Assembly: GCA_027488055.1 (NCBI GenBank)
Contig: JAIYCK010000092.1
Coordinates: 1-14,828, forward strand
Length of the DNA: 14,828 bases
Reading direction: 5' to 3'
From: Flavobacteriales bacterium
GTDB taxonomy: Bacteria; Bacteroidota; Bacteroidia; Flavobacteriales_D; Sanyastnellaceae
Shown here: positions 6,689 to 13,413 of the stretch, piece after piece
How positions within the stretch are numbered: position 1 is the stretch's first letter
Layout of the letters: each line of letters opens with the position of its first letter
Notes under the pieces: generated by a model
What the model saw: the letters and a program-made list of their open reading frames with translations, nothing else
Database searches by the model: none
What the model was told of the DNA's origin: nothing
Made by a program: the position numbers and the translations under genes

Positions 6689-7770
6689 TCAAGATTGGAA
6701 TTTGGATGTTGCCGCTATGGTTACTAGCAGCTTGCGTGTTGCCACGGAAGCCCGTAACGCAAGCGGATAAGGTAGAGTTGGGGCGTGAGTTGTTCTTTGA
6801 TAAAATGCTCAGCGAACCCGATGGACAAGCATGTTCGGTGTGTCATTCTCCAAGAGCGGCCTTTGCCGATCCATTCAATGCACCCATCTCAGAAGGCATG
6901 ATCGATGGAGCTTTTGTCAATCGCAATGGTCAATCTCTGATGTATGTCTCTTTTATACCACCATTATCAAAGAATGCGGAAACGGGCGAATTCAGCGGTG
7001 GCTTATTCTGGGATGGACGTTCCAATGATCTAAGACATCAGCTATCGGGCCCTCTGTTTAACCCCGCTGAGATGAACAATCCTGATACAAGCGCATTGGT
7101 CTATGAGATAAAGTTTGCCGAATGGCGCAAGGCATTCAACCGCTGTTACAATAAACCGAAGACGGAATTGGCCCAATACAACGCCATGGTCGATGCGCTG
7201 GCACACTTTGAGGAGAGCGAACTATTTCGCCCTTTTACATCTGCCTATGATGCCTTTCTAAAAGGTGACTATCGCATGACTCCCGAAGAACGGATTGGAT
7301 ACGAGTTGTTTCGAGGGCAAGCAAATTGTACTAAATGCCATAGCATGGACCCCATTGATGCAGAGGGCCATGTGCTTTTCAGCAATTATTCGTATCACAA
7401 TGTGGGACTTCCGCGCTTTGAGGATAATCCATTTTATACGACCTTGCCGACGATCAACCCGAATGGTCGTTCGGTTGTCGATCTCGGACTTGGAGCGGTT
7501 GTCAATGATCCTCTACAGAATGGTAAATTTCGTACACCCAGTTTACGCAATGTAGCTGTCACAGGGCCTTATTTTCATCACGGTGGAGTGGCTACACTGG
7601 AAGAGGCCGTGCATTTTATGGTAGCGCGCGATGCAATGGGATTGCAGCCGGAGTTCAAAGAAAACATAGAACATAAATGGATTGGAGGAATGCAATTGAC
7701 AGCTCCACAAGAAAAGGCTTTGGTTGCTTTTTTGCAGCTGCTCACCGATGGCTTCACTGAAGTCCCTTAA
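6667..7770 (+). CDS. Di-heme cytochrome c peroxidase family lipoprotein (CcpA/MauG/MbnH type)
   Basis: A 367-residue protein with two c-type heme sites, CSVCH (56-60) and CTKCH (221-225), in the arrangement of bacterial di-heme peroxidases. Other family marks are LGRELFFDKMLS, FWDGRSNDL, FRTPSLRNVAVTGPYFHHGG and the C-terminal GGMQLT, whose Met may be a distal heme ligand as in CcpA. The N-terminus has a hydrophobic stretch and a good lipobox, LLAAC (Cys23), so it is probably an envelope lipoprotein exposed to the periplasm. Classical members reduce hydrogen peroxide with electrons from cytochromes or cupredoxins; MauG/MbnH relatives instead oxidise protein side chains, and the two cannot be told apart here. 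The ATG at 6667 lies 22 bp inside the regulator gene (another is at 6676), implying co-transcription and coupling. It ends 4 bp before the convergent DUF983 gene. Confidence 0.92.
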   Translation: MRRMQQLIKIGIWMLPLWLLAACVLPRKPVTQADKVELGRELFFDKMLSEPDGQACSVCHSPRAAFADPFNAPISEGMIDGAFVNRNGQSLMYVSFIPPLSKNAETGEFSGGLFWDGRSNDLRHQLSGPLFNPAEMNNPDTSALVYEIKFAEWRKAFNRCYNKPKTELAQYNAMVDALAHFEESELFRPFTSAYDAFLKGDYRMTPEERIGYELFRGQANCTKCHSMDPIDAEGHVLFSNYSYHNVGLPRFEDNPFYTTLPTINPNGRSVVDLGLGAVVNDPLQNGKFRTPSLRNVAVTGPYFHHGGVATLEEAVHFMVARDAMGLQPEFKENIEHKWIGGMQLTAPQEKALVAFLQLLTDGFTEVP

Positions 7771-7774
7771 TTTT

Positions 7775-8149
7775 TTAGACTCTTTTATACTTTACAAAGA
7801 TGTTCGTATAAAGTAATCGAGCGTAGCGATACATAATCGGATACATGGCCAATAAGGTCACTGCGATAATCAAGAATTGGGTCATCTTGGCCATATCTGG
7901 CGCAAGCACCGAAGTGGCTACCCAGAGGGTTACAAACCAAGCTACATTCAAAGCGTAACTCACATACATGGAACCATAAAAGAATCCCGGTTCGATCTCG
8001 TATTTCAAGCCGCACGACGAACAATTGACATGCATTTCTGTAAAAGTGCCCAACTTATATGAATTTGGATTTTTGAAGAAATCACCTTCTTGGCAACGAG
8101 GACATTTGTTTTTGGTAACGCTATAAATGATGCTTCCTTTTCCGAACAT
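7775..8149 (-). CDS. DUF983 zinc-ribbon membrane protein
   Basis: A 124-residue protein of the DUF983 family. The N-terminal soluble part carries a zinc ribbon with CPRC (16-19) and CSSC (43-46), followed by EIEPGFFYGSMYVSYALN, a conserved entry into the membrane. Two transmembrane segments lie at about 62-84 and 90-110, and the tail is basic (KYKRV). The molecular function of DUF983 is not known. The gene has its own strong promoter 72 bp upstream and lies 140 bp downstream of uvrA on the same strand. Its stop is 4 bp from that of the convergent peroxidase gene, with no clear terminator between. Confidence 0.88.
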   Translation of the reverse strand: MFGKGSIIYSVTKNKCPRCQEGDFFKNPNSYKLGTFTEMHVNCSSCGLKYEIEPGFFYGSMYVSYALNVAWFVTLWVATSVLAPDMAKMTQFLIIAVTLLAMYPIMYRYARLLYTNIFVKYKRV

Positions 8150-8220
8150 GATGGTTGGTGCAGTTTGGCGGACGACACGCGAGGTGAGATCCTAGTAATT
8201 ACAATGCGACTTGACGAGTA

Positions 8221-8228
8221 CAAATATA
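8221..8228 (-). promoter_or_regulatory. -7 element for the DUF983 gene
   Basis: The minus strand reads TATATTTG, an exact TAnnTTTG match in an AT-rich stretch. A TTTG lies 16 bases upstream, a little closer than the usual -33 spacing. It would give a leader of about 65 nt, so this gene is not leaderless. The rest of 8150-8289 shows no gene and no clear uvrA terminator. Confidence 0.6.
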
Positions 8229-8289
8229 ATTGACTGCAATCGATCAAACCGTGACATGCATCATCAAATCTCAGGCAATGTGGTTTTTG

Positions 8290-11136
8290 TTACTTGGATA
8301 AAAATTGGCCAGTAAAAGATGTCTTACATTTTAACAAATCGGATGGTGTACCTTCAAAGATCAATTGACCGCCCTTGGAGCCACCTTCGGGACCTAAATC
8401 AATCACCCAATCAGCACAACGGATCACATCGGGATTGTGTTCGATGGCCACGATGCTATGTCCCAATTCCAACAGTGCGCGAAAAGACTTCATGAGTTTG
8501 TGGATATCGTGGAAATGCAGACCAGTGGTAGGCTCATCAAAAATGAAAAGCGTATGCATTGGGTTGTGACCTTTGGCCAAGAAGGTGGCCAACTTGATGC
8601 GCTGCGCCTCACCGCCGCTCAAGGTGGAGCTGCTTTGTCCCAAGGCGATGTAGCCCAATCCTACTTCTTGCAAGGGTTTGAGTTTGGCTAAAAGTGATTT
8701 ATGATGACTTTCGTGTAATTTTTCTTGAAAAAATGCCACCGCATCATCGACCGTCATCGCAAGGACATCGCTGATGGTTTTGTCTCGGTAGGTCACTTCT
8801 AGAATTTCTTCCTTAAAGCGTTTTCCTTTGCATGTTTCGCAGAGCAATTTGATATCGGCCATGAACTGCATGCTGATGGTCTGAAATCCTTCTCCCTCGC
8901 ATGTTTCGCATCGCCCTCCTTCGGTATTGAAACTAAAGTGACCCGGTTTATAACCGCGGTGTTTGCTCATGCTTGTCTCGCTGAATATCGCGCGGATATC
9001 ATCGTATGCTTTCACGTACGTCACAGGGTTGCTGCGTGACGATTTTCCGATTGGATTTTGATCCACCCATTCTACGGCTTTGATACTCGATACATCGCCT
9101 GTCAGTCCATCGAACTCACCCATGCGCTCAGAGGCAATGCCCGTGAGTTCTTTTTGCAGGGTAGGGAAGAGCATGTTTTTGACCAAGGTGCTTTTTCCTG
9201 ATCCACTCACACCACTGATGATGGTAAAAGCCTTCAATGGAATGGTCACATCGATGTCTTTCAAATTGTTTTCGCGTGCACCTTTGATCGTGATTTTGTC
9301 GCGGGAAATCAATCCGCGCGCGGGCGACTCAATCGAAGCACGTCCTGTCAGATAATCTGCAGTGAGCGACTTGCTGTACTTAATGAGATCATCGAGTTGA
9401 CCATTGAAGACAACGTGTCCGCCCAATGTTCCGGCTTCTGGACCCATGTCGATGATTTGGTCCGCAGCGCGCATGATTTCTTCGTCGTGCTCAACTACGA
9501 TCACGCTATTGCCTTGATCGCGCAGTGCTTTCAATACACCGATCAGTCGCTGTGTATCCCTCGGATGCAATCCAATACTGGGCTCATCGAGGATATACAT
9601 GCTTCCCACCAATGAACTTCCAAGCGATGTTGCAAGATTGATCCGTTGGCTTTCTCCACCGCTGAGGGTATTGCTCAGTCGATTGAGCGTTAGGTATTCC
9701 AAACCTACATCGCACAGGTATCGCAATCGATTGTTGATTTCAAGCAGGATGCGCTTTGCGACCCGCGTGCGATAGGGATCGAGCTCCAATTGCGTGAAAA
9801 AGCTATAACATTCACCAATGCTGATTGTGACGAGATCCGTAATGCTTTTTCCATTCACCTTGACATAATTTGCGTCTTTGCGAAGGCGAGTGCCTTGACA
9901 TTCCGGACAATTGGTTTTGCCTCGGTAACGACTTAGCATGACACGGTATTGGATTTTATACGACTCGGATTCGATGAATTTGAAAAAGGCATGGAGGCCA
10001 CTGAAATGCGCATTTCCATTCCATACCAGTTGACGTTGCTCAACTGTAAGTTCGGCCCATGGCTTGTGAATAGGAAAGTCAAATTTTCGCGCGGCCAATA
10101 CCAATTGATCGCGCCATTCGCTCATTTTTTCGCCCTTCCAGCAGGCAATGGCGTCCTGATAGACGCTGAGCTTTTTATTGGGGATGACTAGATTTTCGTC
10201 GATACCAATGACACTGCCAAATCCTTCGCAGGTTTTGCATGCACCAACGGGATTGTTGAAGGCAAACAAATGCACCGATGGCTCTTCAAAGGTCATTCCA
10301 TCCAATTCGAATTTATTGGAGAATTTGAATTGTTTTTGGTCGCTTACGCGCTCGATGATGCATTCCCCTTTTCCTTCAAAGAAAGCGTTTTCTACTGAGT
10401 CACCAAGTCGGGTGAGGTTGTCTTCGGAGGTGTCGGCCGTTACACGGTCAATGACCAAGTATATTTTTTTCTTTGGGTCAATGAGGTCGTATGCATCCTC
10501 CATGAGTTCGAGGCGATCATCGATCTTGATACGAGAGTATCCTTGCTGTGCGAGCAGTTGGATTTTTTTGACAATTTCATCTTTGTGATCCGCTGTGATA
10601 GCAGTCAATATCAGAAAGCGTTCTTCCTCTTGGTGTGTGAGAATGCGATCAATGACGTCGGCGGTGCGATGTCTTTTCACCTCATCGCCAGAGATGGGCG
10701 AATAAGTAACACCAATCCGAGCGAAGAGCAGTTTGATGTAATCATAAATTTCGGTATTCGTCCCCACAGTAGATCGCGAGGTGCGGCTAGTTACCTTTTG
10801 TTCGATGGCCACCGCGGGACTGATCCCCACGATCGAATCGACATCGGGTTTGTCCAATCGTCCAAGGAATTGTCGGGCATAACTCGACAGGCTTTCCACA
10901 TATCGGCGCTGACCTTCGGCGTATAACGTATCAAATGCGAGCGATGACTTGCCAGATCCGCTGAGCCCTGTGATGACCACCAATTTACCGCGAGGGATCT
11001 CAACCGAAATATTTTTGAGGTTGTGCACGCGCGCACCGATCACTTGGATCGGTTTGTTTTTGCCAGTTGCTTCAATGGCCTTGATCGGAGCCTTTTTGGT
11101 TGGTTTTTTGGGTTTGGTGATTTCGTTGGATGCCAT
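8290..11136 (-). CDS. uvrA: Excinuclease ABC subunit A
   Basis: A 948-residue UvrA, the damage-recognition ATPase of nucleotide excision repair, which loads UvrB at bulky lesions. Both ABC modules are intact. The first has Walker A GLSGSGKSS near 57-65, signature LSGGESQR and Walker B DEPSIGLHPRD. The second has GVSGSGKST, signature LSGGEAQR and DEPTTGLHFHD. Zinc-module cysteines are present as CKTC and CPEC in the first half and CETCEGEGF with CETCKGKRF in the second. The chosen start (MASNEITKP) removes nine upstream codons of the open frame. It leaves a Lys-rich ~28-residue extension before the family's usual beginning (IQVIGARVHNLKN). The gene is alone on its strand here, with uvrB not in view. 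It has at best a weak -7 element six bases upstream of the ATG. Confidence 0.98.
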   Translation of the reverse strand: MASNEITKPKKPTKKAPIKAIEATGKNKPIQVIGARVHNLKNISVEIPRGKLVVITGLSGSGKSSLAFDTLYAEGQRRYVESLSSYARQFLGRLDKPDVDSIVGISPAVAIEQKVTSRTSRSTVGTNTEIYDYIKLLFARIGVTYSPISGDEVKRHRTADVIDRILTHQEEERFLILTAITADHKDEIVKKIQLLAQQGYSRIKIDDRLELMEDAYDLIDPKKKIYLVIDRVTADTSEDNLTRLGDSVENAFFEGKGECIIERVSDQKQFKFSNKFELDGMTFEEPSVHLFAFNNPVGACKTCEGFGSVIGIDENLVIPNKKLSVYQDAIACWKGEKMSEWRDQLVLAARKFDFPIHKPWAELTVEQRQLVWNGNAHFSGLHAFFKFIESESYKIQYRVMLSRYRGKTNCPECQGTRLRKDANYVKVNGKSITDLVTISIGECYSFFTQLELDPYRTRVAKRILLEINNRLRYLCDVGLEYLTLNRLSNTLSGGESQRINLATSLGSSLVGSMYILDEPSIGLHPRDTQRLIGVLKALRDQGNSVIVVEHDEEIMRAADQIIDMGPEAGTLGGHVVFNGQLDDLIKYSKSLTADYLTGRASIESPARGLISRDKITIKGARENNLKDIDVTIPLKAFTIISGVSGSGKSTLVKNMLFPTLQKELTGIASERMGEFDGLTGDVSSIKAVEWVDQNPIGKSSRSNPVTYVKAYDDIRAIFSETSMSKHRGYKPGHFSFNTEGGRCETCEGEGFQTISMQFMADIKLLCETCKGKRFKEEILEVTYRDKTISDVLAMTVDDAVAFFQEKLHESHHKSLLAKLKPLQEVGLGYIALGQSSSTLSGGEAQRIKLATFLAKGHNPMHTLFIFDEPTTGLHFHDIHKLMKSFRALLELGHSIVAIEHNPDVIRCADWVIDLGPEGGSKGGQLIFEGTPSDLLKCKTSFTGQFLSK

Positions 11137-11142
11137 ACGCAG

Positions 11143-11150
11143 CAAAACTC
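11143..11150 (-). promoter_or_regulatory. Possible -7 element for uvrA
   Basis: The minus strand reads GAGTTTTG, one mismatch from TAnnTTTG, six bases before the chosen uvrA ATG. The spacing equals that of the radical SAM gene, but no -33 element is visible, so support is weak. Confidence 0.3.
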
Positions 11151-11231
11151 GGTAGGATCGCACGATGTTCGATACGAGAAATCAAAAACATGGAAAAGTT
11201 TTAGGGTTGCTGCAACTTTTTTAGAAAAAGC

Positions 11232-11262
11232 TTGGTATGAGAATAGAAATAATGTATTTTTG
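11232..11262 (+). promoter_or_regulatory. Promoter of the ECF sigma factor gene
   Basis: TTG (11232-11234), a 20-bp spacer, then TATTTTTG (11255-11262), an exact TAnnTTTG. This is the best-formed primary-sigma promoter in the window. Transcription would start near 11268, leaving a leader of about 140 nt. Confidence 0.75.
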
Positions 11263-11267
11263 AAATA

Positions 11268-11406
11268 TTAACGGGAATGCACAATAATGATAAAAGTCAT
11301 ACGTTCCCATTGTTCAACCATCTAAACAACAGACGCCAATAAAATAATCTATACTCTTAAGTTCTAATTATTTCAGTTTCACAGAACCCAAAAAGAGGAG
11401 GTTATT
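11268..11406 (+). promoter_or_regulatory. Structured 5' leader of the sigma factor mRNA
   Basis: Non-coding stretch between promoter and gene. Close to the expected 5' end, GGGAATG (11273-11279) can pair with CGTTCCC (11302-11308, one G-U pair), enclosing a smaller ATGA/TCAT hairpin (11287-11300). The rest is AT-rich without other clear structure. No known riboswitch family was recognised. Confidence 0.45.
11395..11401 (+). promoter_or_regulatory. Strong Shine-Dalgarno sequence before the sigma factor gene
   Basis: GAGGAGG lies five bases before the ATG at 11407, a near-perfect match to the anti-Shine-Dalgarno sequence. No other gene in this window shows one, and such sites are rare in Bacteroidota. 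Confidence 0.85.
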
Positions 11407-11994
11407 ATGCGTCAAAGTCTTTTAACAGATCGTCAATTAGTGAATGCGTATGCCGATGGCAATGAGAGCGCGTTCGGAGAATTACTGCTTCGTTACAAAA
11501 GCCGAGTATTCAGTAAAATCATGATGTACGTAAAGGATCGGGCCTTGGCAGAGGACATTTTTCAAGACACGTTTGTGCGCGCCATTCATGCTTTGAAAGA
11601 AGGCCAATACAACGAGGAAGGTAAATTCAGCGCTTGGATTTTGCGTATTGCGCACAATCTCTGCATTGACCATTTCAGGGGCGACAAGAAAATGCCGAAA
11701 ACACGTCAGCGTGATGACTATGATCCGTTCGATCACATTGCGGGCAATGACAAAAACTACGAGGATGTGGCAGTCAATGCACAAGTCCTTGGCGACGTCA
11801 AGCGACTCATTCAATATCTTCCAGCCGAGCAAAAGGAAATAGTGATGATGCGCATGTACTATGATATGAGCTTCAAGGAAATATCAGAAATGCTTGATAT
11901 CAGTATCAATACCGCTTTGGGTCGCATGCGTTATGCATTGATTAATTTGCGTAAATTGATCGATCAACACCAAATGGTGATGACCTTGCAATAA
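11407..11994 (+). CDS. ECF (extracytoplasmic function) sigma-70 factor
   Basis: A 195-residue group IV sigma factor. Region 2 spans about 25-92, with AEDIFQDTFVRAI (48-60) contacting core polymerase and FSAWILRIAHNLCIDHFR (74-91) for promoter melting and -10 recognition. An acidic linker (about 102-125) follows. Region 4 spans about 133-184, with MSFKEISEMLDISINTALGRMRYALI as the helix-turn-helix for the -35 element. There is no anti-sigma factor gene next to it, as is common for stand-alone Bacteroidota ECF factors. The start is fixed by the Shine-Dalgarno at 11395. A terminator follows within 35 bp. The regulon cannot be told from sequence. Confidence 0.95.
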   Translation: MRQSLLTDRQLVNAYADGNESAFGELLLRYKSRVFSKIMMYVKDRALAEDIFQDTFVRAIHALKEGQYNEEGKFSAWILRIAHNLCIDHFRGDKKMPKTRQRDDYDPFDHIAGNDKNYEDVAVNAQVLGDVKRLIQYLPAEQKEIVMMRMYYDMSFKEISEMLDISINTALGRMRYALINLRKLIDQHQMVMTLQ

Positions 11995-12028
11995 TGAATT
12001 TTTGATGATTGTTGATTAATAACAAAAG

Positions 12029-12058
12029 ATCGTCTCCTTCGCGGAGGCGATTTTTTTT
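12029..12058 (+). terminator. Rho-independent terminator after the sigma factor gene
   Basis: A 9-bp stem (ATCGTCTCC pairing GGAGGCGAT, one G-T pair) with a five-base loop TTCGC, running into eight T. Confidence 0.93.
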
Positions 12059-12120
12059 GTGCCAACCAGCAATAAACGAAAATGGGTGGCGTTATCCTCA
12101 CACAAAACAAAACAAAGCCT

Positions 12121-12315
12121 ATGTTGGATTATACACTTGATGAATTATCGGATTTTACAAGAAAGGAGGAAGAAATGGTAAGAGGATTGATGCCAGATAC
12201 TCGGATGCATGCTGAACCGAGTGAACGAAGCATTCAAAACATCTTGGCTTATAGCAAGGCGTTGAGTGTTCGCAAATCGGAGCGTCTCCAGCACATCAGA
12301 CTTGTATTGAACTAG
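12121..12315 (+). CDS. Small conserved-looking protein downstream of the ECF sigma gene
   Basis: A 64-residue cytoplasmic protein if started at MLDYTLDELSDF; the frame could also begin at 12082, adding 13 less convincing residues. The N-terminal third is acidic, and the C-terminal half (EPSERSIQNILAYSKALSVR, ending in RLVLN) is basic-amphipathic. That second half resembles a short Bacteroidota family with a PSE-SI-NIL-YSKAL pattern that I recall near sigma factor genes, though I cannot name it. It lies 62 bp past the sigma gene terminator without an obvious promoter of its own, so it may depend on read-through. A strong terminator begins 43 bp after its stop. Being tightly framed by two terminators supports a real gene. 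A role with the sigma factor is only a guess from position. Confidence 0.7.
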   Translation: MLDYTLDELSDFTRKEEEMVRGLMPDTRMHAEPSERSIQNILAYSKALSVRKSERLQHIRLVLN

Positions 12316-12341
12316 AAGACAAGTCGAAAAAACATGTCAAA

Positions 12342-12662
12342 TCAGGCCATACGGCCGAAACCCCGCAAGGGGTTTTTTTTTGGCTTTTGAAGACCTTTGG
12401 GTGTAGTCAAAACCCTTGGTATTATGAGTTCTTTGCGAAATCCCTCTTCGATGCTGCGGAGATATAAATGTTCTATTTCGGTCCGAGCCCAAGGTGTTTT
12501 GCGCAGAAAATTAAGGCTCGATTTGATACTCGGATTGCTCTTAAAACAATTGATCGGCACGATGAGCGCCAATTCCTGCCATGAAAAGGTAGCAGCAAGG
12601 TGATCCATGATCATGACCAATGTCACACCATGCAAAGGATCGTTACTTTTGAATTCGCTCAT
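12342..12662 (-). CDS. VF530/DUF2132 family protein
   Basis: A 106-residue protein. Residues 6-68 match the VF530 (DUF2132) family: NDPLHGVTLVMIMDHL, WQELALIVPINCFKSNPS, then IKSSLNFLRKTPWARTEIEHLYL. Family members are small helical proteins suggested from structure to bind DNA; the function is not established. The tail after about 70 (RKELIIPRVLTTPKGLQK and onward) is a basic extension beyond the usual core. Residues 96-102 are encoded by the terminator hairpin of the convergent small gene. A -7 element sits four bases before the ATG, so the mRNA is probably leaderless. Confidence 0.88.
   Translation of the reverse strand: MSEFKSNDPLHGVTLVMIMDHLAATFSWQELALIVPINCFKSNPSIKSSLNFLRKTPWARTEIEHLYLRSIEEGFRKELIIPRVLTTPKGLQKPKKNPLRGFGRMA
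12358..12381 (+). terminator. Rho-independent terminator after the small gene, inside the VF530 gene
   Basis: AAACCCC (12358-12364), GCAA loop, GGGGTTT (12369-12375), then T to 12381. It acts on the plus strand. On the minus strand it lies within the last codons of the VF530 gene and has only a short T-run, so it should not terminate there. Confidence 0.92.
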
Positions 12663-12666
12663 AGCA

Positions 12667-12674
12667 CAAAGATA
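12667..12674 (-). promoter_or_regulatory. -7 element for the VF530 gene
   Basis: The minus strand reads TATCTTTG, an exact TAnnTTTG, followed by four bases (TGCT) and the ATG ending at 12662. A TTG lies 22 bases upstream as a possible -33 element. Confidence 0.6.
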
Positions 12675-12728
12675 AGTTCACTGCATAGCAAAAAAGCAAG
12701 ATTGGCTGAACGAATGAAATGGTTGTTG

Positions 12729-12736
12729 TATTTTCG
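12729..12736 (+). promoter_or_regulatory. -7 element for the outer-membrane protein gene
   Basis: TATTTTCG, one mismatch from TAnnTTTG, five bases before the first ATG at 12742. A TTG at 12702-12704 lies 24 bp upstream, the same spacing seen before the Fur-family gene. Confidence 0.45.
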
Positions 12737-12741
12737 TCCAA

Positions 12742-13413
12742 ATGCAAACGATGAAACACATCTTATTCTTGATGGCAATACTGCCATTAACCGTGCAAGC
12801 ACAAAGGGACAAAGAATTACAAATTCGCCTCGGCGGTGGACTTGGCGCGTATGCAGCCATAGCAGACTATTCAGTCCAATTTGGCAATGATACATACATC
12901 TATAAAGATACCTCTGGTGCAGCCACCAAACATTTTCAAATTGGGGTTTATTATGAAGTCCATCATCGCATCAACTTGGGTTTGGACGTAAGATCGGGAA
13001 GATATATTTACGACCCTGCACAGGACAATTCTGGAAAGGACAATAAGTTCAATATGGTGGGCTTGTCAGCCGACTTCAATGCGGTTTCAAGGGAACACTT
13101 TCGCTGGTACGTTGGATTGGGTCTGCATAGCGCTCGTTTGTCGATTACGGAACCGTTGTTTCAAGGCATTGAGGAATATCGCGGAACCAGCAAATGGAAG
13201 GGTGGTGGGTTACTTATCCGAAGCGGCGTTGTGGGCTACATTGCCCAGGGACCGATCGGCTTGACCTTTGATTTCGGATTCGATACCAATCAATTCAACT
13301 TGAATGCTTACACCATCGATGGCGATTCACAGAATTTAGCTGGCTGGAAGGCTGATTTGTCCACGGCTGGTTTACTTTTGAATGCTGGGGTAGTATGGCG
13401 ATTCAAGCCATAA
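12742..13413 (+). CDS. Outer-membrane beta-barrel protein
   Basis: A 223-residue exported protein. The signal peptide is MKHILFLMAILPLTVQAQ, beginning at the second ATG (12751); the first, 12742, adds MQT. The mature part alternates aromatic and glycine-rich strands typical of small eight-strand barrels: LQIRLGGGLGAYAAIADYSV, FQIGVYYEVHHRINLGLDVR, WYVGLGLHSARLSI, LIRSGVVGYIAQGPIGLTFDFGF. It ends in LLLNAGVVWRFKP, with a terminal aromatic two residues before the end. No enzyme motif is seen, so the role (structural, adhesion or small-solute porin) is unknown. It is divergent from VF530, 79 bp away. Its TAA directly abuts the stop of the convergent substrate-binding gene. Confidence 0.8.
   Translation: MQTMKHILFLMAILPLTVQAQRDKELQIRLGGGLGAYAAIADYSVQFGNDTYIYKDTSGAATKHFQIGVYYEVHHRINLGLDVRSGRYIYDPAQDNSGKDNKFNMVGLSADFNAVSREHFRWYVGLGLHSARLSITEPLFQGIEEYRGTSKWKGGGLLIRSGVVGYIAQGPIGLTFDFGFDTNQFNLNAYTIDGDSQNLAGWKADLSTAGLLLNAGVVWRFKP

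Noticed and set aside
8005..8247. 80-codon open frame on the minus strand overlapping DUF983
   Set aside because: Overlaps the DUF983 zinc ribbon in another frame, and the product has no family resemblance.
10178..10588. 136-codon open frame on the plus strand
   Set aside because: Antisense shadow of uvrA; Ser-rich product without motifs.
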